From positions 95,671,461 to 95,735,460 of the forward strand of contig CM044307.1 of NCBI GenBank assembly GCA_024291935.2: a DNA stretch of 64,000 nt, read 5' to 3'. This document shows, one piece after another, positions 33,338-43,849 of this stretch. This DNA comes from Okapia johnstoni (lineage: Eukaryota > Chordata > Mammalia > Artiodactyla > Giraffidae). The translations under genes were made by a program, and so were the position numbers. Below the pieces are notes generated by a model, which was not told the DNA's origin, ran no database searches, and saw only the letters and a list, made by a program, of their open reading frames with translations. Position 1 is the stretch's first letter, and each line of letters opens with the position of its first letter.

Positions 33338-34459
33338 AAGTACATAGATATTAAAATGATCAGAATTTATGGTAGAGTTTGTGCTACAATTCAAAAGGAT
33401 TGAAAGAAGTGACCCAGTGCTTTGTAGATGACTGCAATAAGGAAGAGAAATGGGTGGTGGTGTCCTATAGATTTACAGAAACTGAAAAATTAGAGCAACT
33501 CTTACTCCATCAGTAGTAAGACATATAGTTTCTTCTGCATATTCTAACATCTCTGAAGTTAAAGATTTGTCTTACACTTACAGCATCTTGCAATCACTAT
33601 CATGGCAATTCTAAACCTAATTTTCATTAGCTTTTACAAAATGGCTGAAACTTGGTTTTTTTCATGATTGCATGAAGAGACCACTGCAGTTCTACCATGG
33701 TTCAATCAGCAAAATAGTTGTGCTACATGTGAAGGAATATGGATCCTGGCTGTTGCCAGAAAGCCAATTAAAGGTTTATAGTAAGAACAAGAACACCTTA
33801 ATATCAAAATTTCAGAATAGGTGTCAATACTTTAAAACAAAATCTTTTAGAAAATAGTGATGACTGTTTCAAGACTTCACAGCTGCAGCTCTACCAATGG
33901 GGTGGGACCCCATTGCTATTGAGGGCACACAGCATGACACTGTGTGCAAAAACCTGAACTTCATAATGAGCAGGAAAGTAAATTGAAGATAAAACTCTGA
34001 ATGTGAAAAGTTTTAACAACATCTTAAATAATGATTTTACTTTTATTTTGCTTTCTATGTTTACTAATATTTATATATGATAAAAACATGAGATTAAATA
34101 GTAAGTATAAAACCAACATTTTAATGTCAATAGCATAAAAAGTCATATATAAGTAAACATTGTATCATAGCATAACTAACAGAATATTTTCCTTCATGAT
34201 GGTACCTCAAATAATAGCATATCTTCCAATCCATGACATTTAGACATGATAAAATATGGTAGCATATTTTCATATATATTGCAATATTTTTAGTTTATCA
34301 TTTTTAGTATTTGGTTGTCTTATCATTCACTCTGACTCCTTAAATGACTTCACAGAGAGAAATATATATATATGTATATTTGAAGTGGTAAGTACGGAAA
34401 AAATGAAAAAAAATGTACCTGATAAGTTCCAATACAGATCACAGTTTTGATAAATGGCA
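33338..34459. other. Spacer
   Basis: No gene or named repeat recognised. The AT content rises towards 34380. Confidence 0.3.
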
Positions 34460-34668
34460 CCAGTGATCTGCAAAGGTCCAGGGATCTCAGAAACATCCTT
34501 GGATCAGCAATGATCACCATCACTTAGTCGCTTATGACAGATGCAAATTCCCAGCCTCTCTTTCAGATCTACTGAATCTGAGAAACTGGAATGGGAGCCA
34601 GCCATCTGTGTTTTAAGAAACCTTCCAAGTAATTCTGATTAATTCTAAAATTTCAGGACACTGGTTTA
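34460..34668 (-). mobile_element. MER5-like hAT-Charlie nonautonomous DNA element
   Basis: In reverse it shows the MER5 pattern: CAGATGCAAATTCCCAGCC, GATCTACTGAATCTGAGAAA, CCAGCCATCTGTGTTTTAAG and AAGTAATTCTGATTAATTCT. It is the only DNA-transposon remnant that I can identify. Terminal inverted repeats are eroded. Confidence 0.7.
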
Positions 34669-35039
34669 ATCAAGTCTTCTTGCTTTTTACTTTTGTCCTT
34701 TTTCTAATATGGTAAAGTTGGCTCACCCTCCTGGCCATTTACTCTCCTGGCAATAGATAAAGGAAGAGGAAGTAGACAGGGAAAGTCTCAGATACAAAAT
34801 ATGTTCCAATGCAGTGATCTGTCTCACCAGAGAAATTTGGCCTGATCAGTGGAATGGAGTCTGATCAGTCAAGTAGCAACAAGCGTCTTCTTAGAGGGAG
34901 GCAATAGTAAGGGTAAAGGATGGAGGAGGCAGAGTGGTACTATCAATATAAGTATTACAGAGTTGGAGGCTTCAGAAAGAGAGCTTTAATCCAGGAGGTC
35001 AATGAGAGACCAGAGACCAGGAATCTTGGTCTTTTAGAT
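34669..35039. other. Spacer, purine-rich
   Basis: No clear repeat. GATCAGTGGAATGGAGTCTG and similar strings give it a composition unlike the AT-rich flanks, possibly part of a degraded LTR-like region reaching to 36080. Confidence 0.3.
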
Positions 35040-35048
35040 AGCAAGCAA

Positions 35049-35183
35049 GGAGAAGGAAATAGCAACCCACTCCACTACTCTTGCCTGGAGAATTCAGTGG
35101 ACAGAGGAGCCTGGTGGGCTGCTGTCCATGGGGTCGCACAGAGTCAGACACGACTGAGCGAATTAGCAGCAGCAGCAGCAGAG
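35049..35183 (+). mobile_element. Bov-A monomer, sense, 9-bp TSD
   Basis: A single Bov-A unit from AGAAGGAAATAGCAACCC to (CAG)n. Flanked by AGCAAGCAA at 35040-35048 and 35184-35192. Confidence 0.95.
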
Positions 35184-35192
35184 AGCAAGCAA

Positions 35193-35527
35193 AAATTTGC
35201 AAACTCCCACTTCAGGCTTAAGTGCAAAGCAATATTAAAACATAGATATACTCTCTGAGGGAGAGCTGTACTGTTTCTGCAAGGTGAAACCAACCTTCTC
35301 AAACAGGTTTAAGGGTGTCTGTAAGTAGTCTTCTGCAAGGAGGCAGGTGCGATCATCGGTGAGTAACAGGGGGCTGCTATTTGGTTGACTGTCCTGAGTT
35401 CTGTAACAAGTTCATTATTGCATATGTCCCTACCCTTGATTCACTAAGAAAAACCCACCCAGAAGAGGACAAAACCACATGCAGTTTTGTTTATAATGTT
35501 GATATAATGAGTTTGGGTTTGGGTGCT
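35193..35527. other. Spacer
   Basis: No gene. More GC than average, with no recognised family. Confidence 0.3.
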
Positions 35528-35741
35528 GTATGTGCTAAGTTACTTCAGTCATGTCTGACTCTTTGAGACCCTGTGGACCAGAGCCTGCCAGGCTCCTCTG
35601 TCCATGGGATTCTCCAGTCTATAAAACTGAAGTGGATTGCCATTTCCTTTCTCCTGGGGATCTTCCTGACCCAGGGATTGAACCGGTGTCTCTTAAGTCT
35701 CCTGCATTGGCAGGCGGGTTCTTTACCACTAGCGCCACCTA
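35528..35741 (-). mobile_element. Bov-tA SINE, antisense
   Basis: Bov-A body (CAGTCATGTCTGACTCTTTG), then GGGGATCTTCCTGACCCAGG and a reversed tRNA-like head ending TTTACCACTAGCGCCACCT. The terminal GGGAAGCC-type block is missing. Confidence 0.93.
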
Positions 35742-36080
35742 CTGGAGGTTATCCGCCTGTCTGGTCTGGGAATTCGCACCCCCAGGGAAGCTCTCTTGTG
35801 TCACAGTGCTCCCTCTTTATCAGGGTAAGTTGCCCACCACCTGACCGTAGTGTCACCTGTCCTGGGTGGGGTCAAGGGAAGGTCACCAGATGGTTGGGGC
35901 CTAACTGGACTATCTCCCGCTTGTCTCTAGCCACCGTCACCTCTTAGATGCTACTGTCAGAGGAGAGTCTCTAGATGGTTGGGGCTTAGCTTGATTATTC
36001 CCCTCTTGTTTTTATCTGCTTTTATCTGTCACCTCCTTCCTGCTAATGTCTAACTACCTAACACAAGGGCTAGGACCAGA
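35742..36080. repeat. 85-bp imperfect tandem duplication in GC-richer DNA
   Basis: AGATGGTTGGGGC begins at 35888 and again at 35973. The downstream bases align over about 85 bp (TATCTCCCGCTTGTCTCTA against TATTCCCCTCTTGTTTTTA; GTCACCTCTTAGATGCTA against GTCACCTCCTTCCTGCTA). The surrounding sequence is GC-richer than its neighbours and could be an LTR remnant, because internal repeats are common in LTR U3 regions, but I see no LTR ends. Confidence 0.6.
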
Positions 36081-36119
36081 AAACTCACATCTGCTAATAA
36101 TAATAGTTCATTTTGAGGC

Positions 36120-36240
36120 TAACCATTTTTTAAAAAGTTGCTGGATTTATGTGTTTCACATGATGCCCTGTAATCGTCACAACAAACCTGCAAAGGAAGT
36201 AGTAGTATTGTTTTCAATTTAATTAAAAGTAGTTGAACCT
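36120..36240 (-). mobile_element. Possible MIR fragment, antisense
   Basis: CCTGTAATCGTCACAACAAACCTG followed by a GTAGTAGTATTGTT stretch resembles the MIR region next to its core in reverse. Weak. Confidence 0.35.
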
Positions 36241-36796
36241 TAGAAGAAACTATATCTTAATATTTACAAATGAATATGAGTATAATTCGATACCTGGAAC
36301 TGCCCTACAAGGAAAAATTTAACTCATGCTGTAAGAACTGACTCTGGTGACACTGAAAAATTATACACATTCATTATTCTCTTTGTTTTCCATTTTAATT
36401 CCTCTCTAGTTTTTAGGTCAGGTATTGATAAATGGATAACTTTTTGTATGTTATATTAAGACTAACTGCACCTCCATGTATATTCATTGAACTAATTCTG
36501 TTTCACGCAGTGGAAATCAACTGTGTCTAACTTAGCTAAAAAGAAACCTGTGGCTCAATCAGAAATGTGGCTTAAGAACTAGGTTCATAAAATGCAGCCA
36601 GCCTCAGCATTCTAGATAACTGAGGCTGACTCTTTCATGTGCGCTATAATTTGTTTTTCTCCATTTTTGTGTCTCTACTTCTTTTTTTCTTCACAGAGAG
36701 CCTCTCCTGGATCAAACACAGAGGGAAACAGAAATCCACACGCAGGAAAGCAGGGTATCATTCAGAAGGAGAGCAGTGCATGCCAGAGGTGACGCA

Positions 36797-36868
36797 GACC
36801 GCAACTAGCTACAGCCCACAGGGTCACAAAGAGGCGGACACTACTGAAGCTGCTGAGCACACATGCAC
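36797..36868 (+). mobile_element. Bov-A 3' fragment
   Basis: CTACAGCCCACAGGGTCACA, AAGAGGCGGACACTACTGAA and GCTGAGCACACATGCACACA are the 3' end of a Bov-A unit with its CA-type tail. The 5' part is missing. Confidence 0.7.
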
Positions 36869-37811
36869 ACAGTATTTACCATATGTACCCTCACATTTGT
36901 GCAGCTAAAACTTGTGTATTTATTTCTAGGTTCACGAGAGTGGAACAGTAAATTCTGTGTTCTTTTCTTCATTCACCAAATGTTTACTGCATGCCCACGG
37001 TAAGAAAAATGAGCCTCTTCAGATATGAAAGGAAACAAAACCATGATGATCTCAGGACCTTGAAGTCAAATTTGCAATGACAATACATCATGGCCTTAAA
37101 TTGGCAGTTGAAGAATATAATCAGTGCTCCAAGAGAAGTTTTTACAGTGTTATTACAGGAGATTTGAGTGATAGGAAACTTCCTGATAGAGGGTTTGTTT
37201 TTTTTTCAGGAAAGTGTTCTCTGTGTAAGAAAGAGTTAACAGAAATTAACTTTCTTCAATTTAATGTTATTTCCCAGTAATTGATCATATGCAAGATAGG
37301 AAACTAGGGGAAATGGACTCCCTAATTTCTCAAAACTTCCCTTCCACTCTCACCTGAAATTGCAGTCCTGGTGTCACAATAGTGGAGCAAGATAAGAGAG
37401 ATTTGAGATGTAAATGTATCTCTTTTCTATCACTTTCATAAATTTGAATTCAGACATGTCCTTAGGGTGAGGAGTAGGCTCAGTCTCCATAGAGCATAAA
37501 GTTGTGACTGATATTAAATAAACACTGACCATAAAGTTTTAACATAGAAAGTTGTAGGCAAATTTTAGACACCATGTCTTAAAAAAAAAAAAAAAAAAAA
37601 AAAACTTTCCTCTCAGTTTAGATATTTCTTCATTATAACTCATCGTGTTTCTCCCATTCATATTGTTCTTTCCTCTTTCTAAACATCTTAGAGTCGCTCT
37701 TATAATACACATTTAATGGAAAGTAATAGATTAAAAGTACAAAGAGCATTTCTTCCAATTTCTACAGAGTGCTCTTGGTCCATTGATAGCTGACAGTCTT
37801 TGCTGTATTAT
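36869..37811. other. Spacer with A24 run
   Basis: No gene. A pure A run at 37581-37604 has no recognisable retroposon body upstream. It could be the tail of an unidentified insertion. Confidence 0.35.
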
Positions 37812-37818
37812 AATGTCC

Positions 37819-39336
37819 AGACATCCTGGAATGTGAAGTCAAGTGGGTCTTAGAAAGCATCACTACGAACAAAGCTAGTGGAGGTGATGGATTTCCAGTT
37901 GAGCTATTTCAAATCCTCAAAGATGATGCTGTGAAACTGCTTCACTCTATATGCCAGCTAATCTGGAAAACTCAGCAGTGGCCACAGGACTGGAAAAGGT
38001 CAGTTTTTATTCCAATCCCAAAGAAAGGCAATGCCAAGGAATGCTCAAACTACCACACAATTGCACTCATCTCACACACTAGTAAACAAATGCTCAAAAT
38101 TCTCCAAGCCAGGCTTCAGCAATATGTGAACTGTGAATTTCCAGATATTCAAGCTGGTTTTAGAAAAGGCAGAGGAACCAGAGATCAAGTTGCCAACATC
38201 TGCTGGATCATCAAAAAAGCAAGAGAGTTCCAGAAAACCATCTATTTCTGCTTTATTGACTATGCCAAAGCCTTTGACTGTGTGGATCACAATAAACTGT
38301 GGAAAATTCTGAAAGAGATGGGAATACAAGAACATCTGACCTGTCTCTTGAGAAACCTGTGTGCAGGTCAGGAATCAACAGTTAGAACTGGACATGGAAC
38401 AACAGACTGGTTCCAAATAGGAAAAGGAGTATGTCAAGGCTGTATATTGTCACCCCGCTTATTTAACTTATATGCAGAGTACATCATGAGAAACGCTGGG
38501 CTGGAAGAAACACAAGCTGGAATCAAGATTGCCGGGAGAAATATCAATAACCTCAGATGTGCAGATGACACCACCCTTATGGCAGAAAGTGAAGAAGAAC
38601 TAAAGAGCCTCTTGATGAAAGTGAAAGAGGAGAGTGAAAAAGTTGGCTTAAAGCTCAACATTCAGAAAACTAAGATCATGGCATCTGGTCCCATCACTTC
38701 ATGGGAAATAGATGGGGAAACAGTGGAAAGAGTGTCAGACTTTATTTTTGGGGCTCCCAAATCACTGCAGATGGTGATTGCAGCCATGAAATTAAAAGAT
38801 GCGTACTCCTTGGAAGGAAGGTTATGGCCAACCTAGATAGCATATTTAAAAGCAGAGACACTACTTTGCCAACAAAGGTCCATCTAGTCAAGGCTATGGT
38901 TTTTCCAGTGGTCATGTATGGGTGTGAGAGTTGGATGGTGAAGAAAGCTGAACGCGAAGAATTGATGCTTTTGAATTGTGGTGTTGGAGAAGACTCTTGA
39001 GAGTCCCTTGGACTTCAAGGAGATCCAACCAGCCCATCCTAAAGATCAGTCCTGGGTGTTCACTGGAAGGACTGATGTTGAAGCTGAAACTCCAATATTT
39101 TGGCCACATCATATGAAGAGTTGACTCATTTGAAAAGAGCCTGATGCTGGGAAGGTTTAGGGGCAGGAGGAGAAGGGGATGACAGGGGATGAGATGGCTG
39201 GATGGCATCACCGACTTGATGGACATGGGTTTGGTAAACTCCGGGAGTTGGTGATGCACAGGGAGGCCTGGCGTGTCGCGATTCATGGGGTCACAAAGAG
39301 TCAGACATGACTGAATGACTGACCTGAACTGAACTG
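37819..39336 (+). mobile_element. BovB LINE copy 2, sense, 7-bp TSD
   Basis: Starts at AGACATCCTGGAATGTG-type ORF sequence and ends with GAACTGAACTG repeats. Bounded by AATGTCC at 37812-37818 and 39337-39343. About 1.5 kb without nested insertions, so it is the cleanest BovB here. The endonuclease region is missing through 5' truncation. Confidence 0.95.
37820..38761 (+). pseudogene. BovB reverse transcriptase, long open but truncated
   Basis: The frame is open for about 940 bp from the insertion point, with no upstream ATG because the element is 5'-truncated. In order: a fingers region (SVFIPIPKKGNAKECSNY), FRKGRGTRDQ, motif A CFIDYAKAFDCVDH, motif B GCILSPRLFNLYAEYIM and motif C. Here the usual YADD reads CADD (Tyr to Cys, TAT to TGT), then LKLNIQKTKIMASGPITSW. 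A single-base change in length at the TTTTTGGGG run near 38750 shifts the frame before FLGSKITADG; the lost frame continues at 38756-38998. RTE-type reverse transcriptases copy LINE RNA at a nicked target. This copy cannot, given the missing endonuclease. Confidence 0.9.
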
Positions 39337-39343
39337 AATGTCC

Positions 39344-40239
39344 CTTTGGTCCCAGTTCTGTAGCTACAGTAAAATAAAAATGTTTTAATGTGATGAAATG
39401 CACTAGTTCCCAGAAAGTTTATTTCTTGGAGACTTTGTCGTTCTTGAATCTTACTGGGAAGTCAGGCATTTTCTAGTAAAGGGATACGTTTTCTTACCGG
39501 AAATAACTTGGTTATTATATCAAAATAAGACTAGAAACCAGAGGACAGAAGAGAAAGAATGAGAGAGAAAGAGAGAGGGAGGGAGAATCTCAAATATACA
39601 TACAATGCAGAAATATCAGCCAAAACTGATACACTACTGACCACATTAAAAGGGGCCATGAGGAATCAACAATAAATATTTTCTTTCTCAAACACTGTAG
39701 CAGTAATGAGTAACTGATATAACTTGAAGTGGTAACTTGCAGCAGGCAGGGAAAATTCCTAGTTTTTAAAAAGGAAAAAGAACAACTATATTCTCACAGA
39801 TGGAAAGGGGCGGCAGTAATGAAGTAAGACTTGAGTCAAGCACCAACCTTTTTCTCCCATGACAGGATTCCTTAAAAGAATGGTAGGGTTTAGAAGCAAA
39901 CCAATAAAAAAAGAGGGGAATGTAATAAGCCTATTGTTAAATCATTAAATCCGCTTCTCAGAAGGGGATACCTCTCCTCCTAATTTGCAATTAATTAGTG
40001 ACAGAGGAATATTTTTCTAGGGAAGAGAACAAGCCCAAAAACAAGTACAAATAATGTAGATGCAAGAAAGTCGGAAAGAAATTGAGAAGGAAAACTCTCA
40101 GATGATAGCATGATAAAGACAAATTTTCATGTCATCAAAACTAAATCTTTTTTTAAAAAATAAAGAACTAAGAAAAAATTAAATAAATAGAAACTAGAAT
40201 GGAGGGAATTAAGGGGCTCTTTCTATACTTGCTCATTGT
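39344..40239. other. Spacer
   Basis: AT-rich and purine-rich (GAGAGAAAGAGAGAGGGAGG at 39561 is a short low-complexity stretch). No gene or named repeat. Confidence 0.35.
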
Positions 40240-40682
40240 TTAGCTGTTCAGTCACTAAGCTATGTCTGACTCTTGGTGACCCCATGGGCTACAGCACACT
40301 AGGCTCCCCTGTCCTTCACTATCTCCCAGAGCTGGCTCAGACTCACGTCCATCGAGTCACTGATGCCATCCAACCATCTCATCCTCTGTCACCCCCTTCT
40401 CCTCCTGCCTTCGATCTTTCCTAACATCAGGGTCTTTTCCAATGAGTTGGCTCCTCCCATCAGGTGGCCAAAGGATTGAAGCTTCAGCCACTGTCCAATG
40501 AATAGTCAGGGTTGGTTTCCTTTAGGATTGACTGGTTTGATCTCCTTGCTGTCCAAGGGACTCTCGAGAGTCTTCTACAGCATCACAATTCAAAAGCATC
40601 AATTCTTCTGCACTCAGCCTTCTTTATGATCCAATTCTCACATCCATGTGAGAAACCATGTCTATAATATCTGGAAAAACCA
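40240..40682 (-). mobile_element. BovB-type 3' end, older subtype, antisense
   Basis: This copy uses the variant terminus TAGCTGTTCAGTCACTAAGC rather than TTCAGTTCAG repeats, with CTATCTCCCAGAGCTGG downstream. Similar ends occur at 46852 and 61022. It runs to CTCACATCCATG and GGAAAAACCATG. An 18-bp tandem copy, CCATGTCTATAATATCTG, occurs at 40656-40673 and 40680-40697 at its truncated end. Confidence 0.88.
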
Positions 40683-40841
40683 TGTCTATAATATCTGTAT
40701 TATGTGGAAGCAAAAACACAGCAGGATATGTGCCACAGATAAAAATTCATAAACACAAAATCATAGCATAAATTATATTAAAAATTCTGAAGAAAAAATA
40801 ATAGAACAGTGAAAATAGATATTAAAAATCATTTTGTGTGC

Positions 40842-40931
40842 TCTCCAGTATTCTTGCCTGTACAATTCCATGGACAGAGGATACTGTCAGTCTACAGTTC
40901 ATGGGGTCACAAAGAGTCAGACACGACTGAG
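40842..40931 (+). mobile_element. Bov-A 3' part leading into a CA tract
   Basis: CTCCAGTATTCTTGCCTGTA to CAGACACGACTGAGCACACA is the 3' portion of a Bov-tA/Bov-A unit. It passes without a break into the (CA)n tract. Confidence 0.9.
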
Positions 40932-40958
40932 CACACACACACACACACACACACACAC
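40932..40958. repeat. (CA)n microsatellite on a SINE tail
   Basis: A pure CA tract of 27 bp that begins in the GAGCACAC end of the SINE. Expansion of Bov-tA tails into CA microsatellites is well known in bovids. Confidence 0.95.
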
Positions 40959-41134
40959 CCTCCAAAACTCATGGCAGATTTGTACAGTAATTGTTTTTCC
41001 CTTGTAAAAATTGTAAGAGACTGGATTACACAGTTAAAAGAGATAGATGGAAACAAACCTGGAACTTCTAATGAAATACATTTAGTCAAAAGTCAAAGAG
41101 ATGTATATAAGTAGAAAAAAATATCTTTCAACTG

Positions 41135-41565
41135 AAGAACAGATAAAGGGCTAAACTTTCTTATTTTTAAAGAGTTCTTAAAAATCAACAGTAGATAAAA
41201 CACAATATGAAAACAAGAGACATCAACAGAATGTGCAGAGAAGAATAACAACTAGTTTTTAAATATATGAAAAGATTCTCATCCTCACTTATATAATGGC
41301 AAATGAAACCAAAAAATATATACAGACTACTAGAATGTTAAAAATCCAAGTCTGATAACATAGAAAGCTTGGGGAATCAGGCATTCTTAGATTTTATCAG
41401 TGGGAGTGAAAATTGCTACAGTTCCTACAGAAAGGAATTTGGCACTATATAAAAATGTAAAACACAATCTTTACCTTATAATTCTACTTGTACAAAATAA
41501 TAATTGAAATATACTTTAAAATATGTCAAATGAAATGTGCAGCCAGTAATTAATTATGGCATCAT
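41135..41565 (+). mobile_element. L1M fragment, sense
   Basis: End of ORF2 and 3' region of an old L1: AAGAGTTCTTAAAAATCAAC, ATATGAAAAGATTCTCATCC, GGCAAATGAAACC, AGTGGGAGTGAAAATTGCTA and GGAATTTGGCACTATATAAA. No open frame remains. Confidence 0.65.
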
Positions 41566-41858
41566 TTTCTTTTTTCCCTTCCTTTTTATATACAACTCGT
41601 TAAGGTGTAATTTACATACCATAAATTTTAGCTACTGCAAGTGAATGTACAGTTTAAGATTTTTTACCAAATTTACAGAGTTTTCCAACCACCACAAAAA
41701 TCCAATTTTAAATCCTTTTTATCCTGCCCCTCTAAAATCCCCTTGAGCTTGTTTGTGGTCAATTCCTACCCCTATCTCTACTCCATGTAAACACTGGGCT
41801 GTTTTCTGTCTCTATAAATCTTCATTTTCTGTACAATTTATTTTTTTTTAATTTTTTG

Positions 41859-42166
41859 TAACATGAACAACTCAATTTATTATGACTGATAATACATATA
41901 AGATACTTTCATTATTTGAAATACAAGAACCTATAATCAGAATCAATAAAAATGATGTTCTAGTGAGTTTGTAAGTCTTATTCCAAATATACAAGGTTGT
42001 TTTATGATAATTTCCCTTTGTTGGTACAGGGAGATTTTCATTTTGATTGCCTGTAATAAAGAATACAAAATATTTAAATTAAGAAAGACTGATAATCTTT
42101 TAAATAATCAGATATATCTGACACTACACATCATACCCCCACTTGTTTGTTCTTCTTTAGGAATAT
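41859..42166 (-). other. Candidate 3'-transduced non-L1 segment
   Basis: A stretch of about 300 bp between two A-rich tails (in reverse), with no L1 similarity that I can see, and a canonical AATAAA 17-18 nt before the outer tail. This is what L1 read-through past its own weak polyadenylation site into genomic flank would leave. The alternative is an unrelated retroposed transcript lying beside the L1. Confidence 0.5.
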
Positions 42167-42705
42167 ATACGTGTATATATGTATATATACATATATGTAT
42201 TTTTTAATTTTTTGTTGATGTATAGTTGATTTACAATGAGTGTTAGTTTCAGTTTTATAGCAGAGTGATTCAGTTATACATATATATATTATTTTTCAGA
42301 TTATTTTCAGTGTTAAGTTATTACAAGATATTGATGTAGTTAGTTCCCTGTGCTATACAGTAGGTCCTTGTTTATCTATTTTATATATATATAGTAGTGT
42401 ATATCTGTTAATCTCAAATTCCTAATTTATCCCTTGCCCCCTCTTCCCTTTTGGTAACCATGAGACTGTTTTCTATGTCTGTGAGTTTATTTCTGTTTTG
42501 TAAACAAATTCATTTGTATCTTTTTTTTTAGGTTCCACAAATAAATGATTTTATATTTGTCTTTTTCTCTGTCTGACTTACGTCCCTTAGTATGATAATC
42601 TCTAGGTCCATCCATATTGCTCCAAATGGCATTATTTCATTCCTTTTTACAGCTGAGTAGTATTCCATTGTGTGTATGTGTTGTGAGTGTGTGTGTGTAT
42701 ACAAA

Positions 42706-42900
42706 TCACATCTTTTTTATCCATTCATCTGCTGATGAACACTTAGGTTGCTTCCATATCTTGTCTTTTGTAAATAAGGCTGCTGCGAACACTGGGGTGA
42801 ATATGTATTTTCCAATTAGAATTTTTGTCTTTCCCAGATGTATGCCCAGGAGTGGGAATGCTGGACCATATGGTAGTTGAACCCTCACACTGTTCTCCAT
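42706..42900 (-). pseudogene. L1 ORF2 C-terminal fragment
   Basis: The minus-strand frame contains IFTPVFAAALFTKDKIWKQP and SSADEWIKKM, which match the conserved C-terminal region of mammalian L1 ORF2 proteins. Upstream sequence is inverted (43001-43587) and downstream frames are broken. Non-functional. Confidence 0.85.
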
Positions 42901-43849
42901 AGCGACTGCACCAATTTATATTCTCATCAACAGTGCATGAAGGTTTCCTTTTCTCTACATCCTCTCCAGCATTTATTATTTTTAGACTTTTTGATGATGG
43001 AGAACAGACAGTCTCTTCAGCAAGAGGTACTGGAAAAGTTGAAGATTAAATTGAAGTAGAATTCTCTCTACACCATACAAAAAAGTAAACTCAAAATGGA
43101 TATAAATGACCTAAATGTAAAACATGACACCGTAAAACTCCTAGAATAGAACATAGACAAAATAGTCTCTGTCATAAATTGTGATAATTTTTCTTAGGTC
43201 AGTCTCCCAAGGCAATAAGAATATAAATAAAAATAAATAAATGGAATCTAATCAAACTTACAATCTTTCGCACAGCAAAGGAAACCATAAGCAAAATGAA
43301 AAGACAACCAGGGAAAAACATTTACAACGATGTAACTGACAAGGGTTTCATTTACAAAATACACAAAAAGTTCATACAGCTCAATAACATAAAACAACTT
43401 AATCGAAAAATGAACAGAAGACCTAACTAGGTATTTCTCTAAAGAAGACATACAGATGGCCAACAGGCACATAAACAAGATGCTCAACATCAGTAATTAT
43501 TATAGAAATGCAAATCAAGACTACAATGAGGCATCACCTCACACACGTCAGATGGCTGTCATCACTCTATAAATAATAAATGCTGGATGTTTTTATATAA
43601 CTGGATCGTACAATATGCAATCCTTTGCAAGTGACTACTTTTACTTGCCATACTGTTTTGGAGATTCTTCTATGTTGTAACAGGAACATTATTTTGTTAT
43701 GTTTTTATTTATAAATAATATTCTACTGTAATATTCTATATACATATTTTATTCTATATATAATAGAAGAAAATAATATTCTAGAATAATGTATAATGCA
43801 TTATATTATATACAGAATAAAATAATATTCTATTATAAAAAGTATTATA

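Larger units (their letters stand above)
41841..43587 (-). mobile_element. L1 with 5' inversion and apparent 3' transduction
   Basis: Read on the minus strand: an inverted 5' part (43001-43587, which is sense on the plus strand), the L1 3' part (42214-43000), a short A-rich stretch with AT repeats (42167-42213), about 300 bp of non-L1 sequence (41859-42166), an AATAAA signal (TTTATT at 41876-41881) and a terminal A-rich tail (41841-41858). About 30 bp of L1 are present on both sides of the inversion (compare 43559-43587 with 42965-43000), as expected from twin priming. The whole unit sits in one break of the L1M host. A target duplication is not clear. Confidence 0.7.

Noticed and set aside
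37931..38836. BovB reverse transcriptase as an active gene
   Set aside because: The element is 5'-truncated (no endonuclease), motif C reads CADD, and a frameshift near 38750 removes the C-terminal frame.
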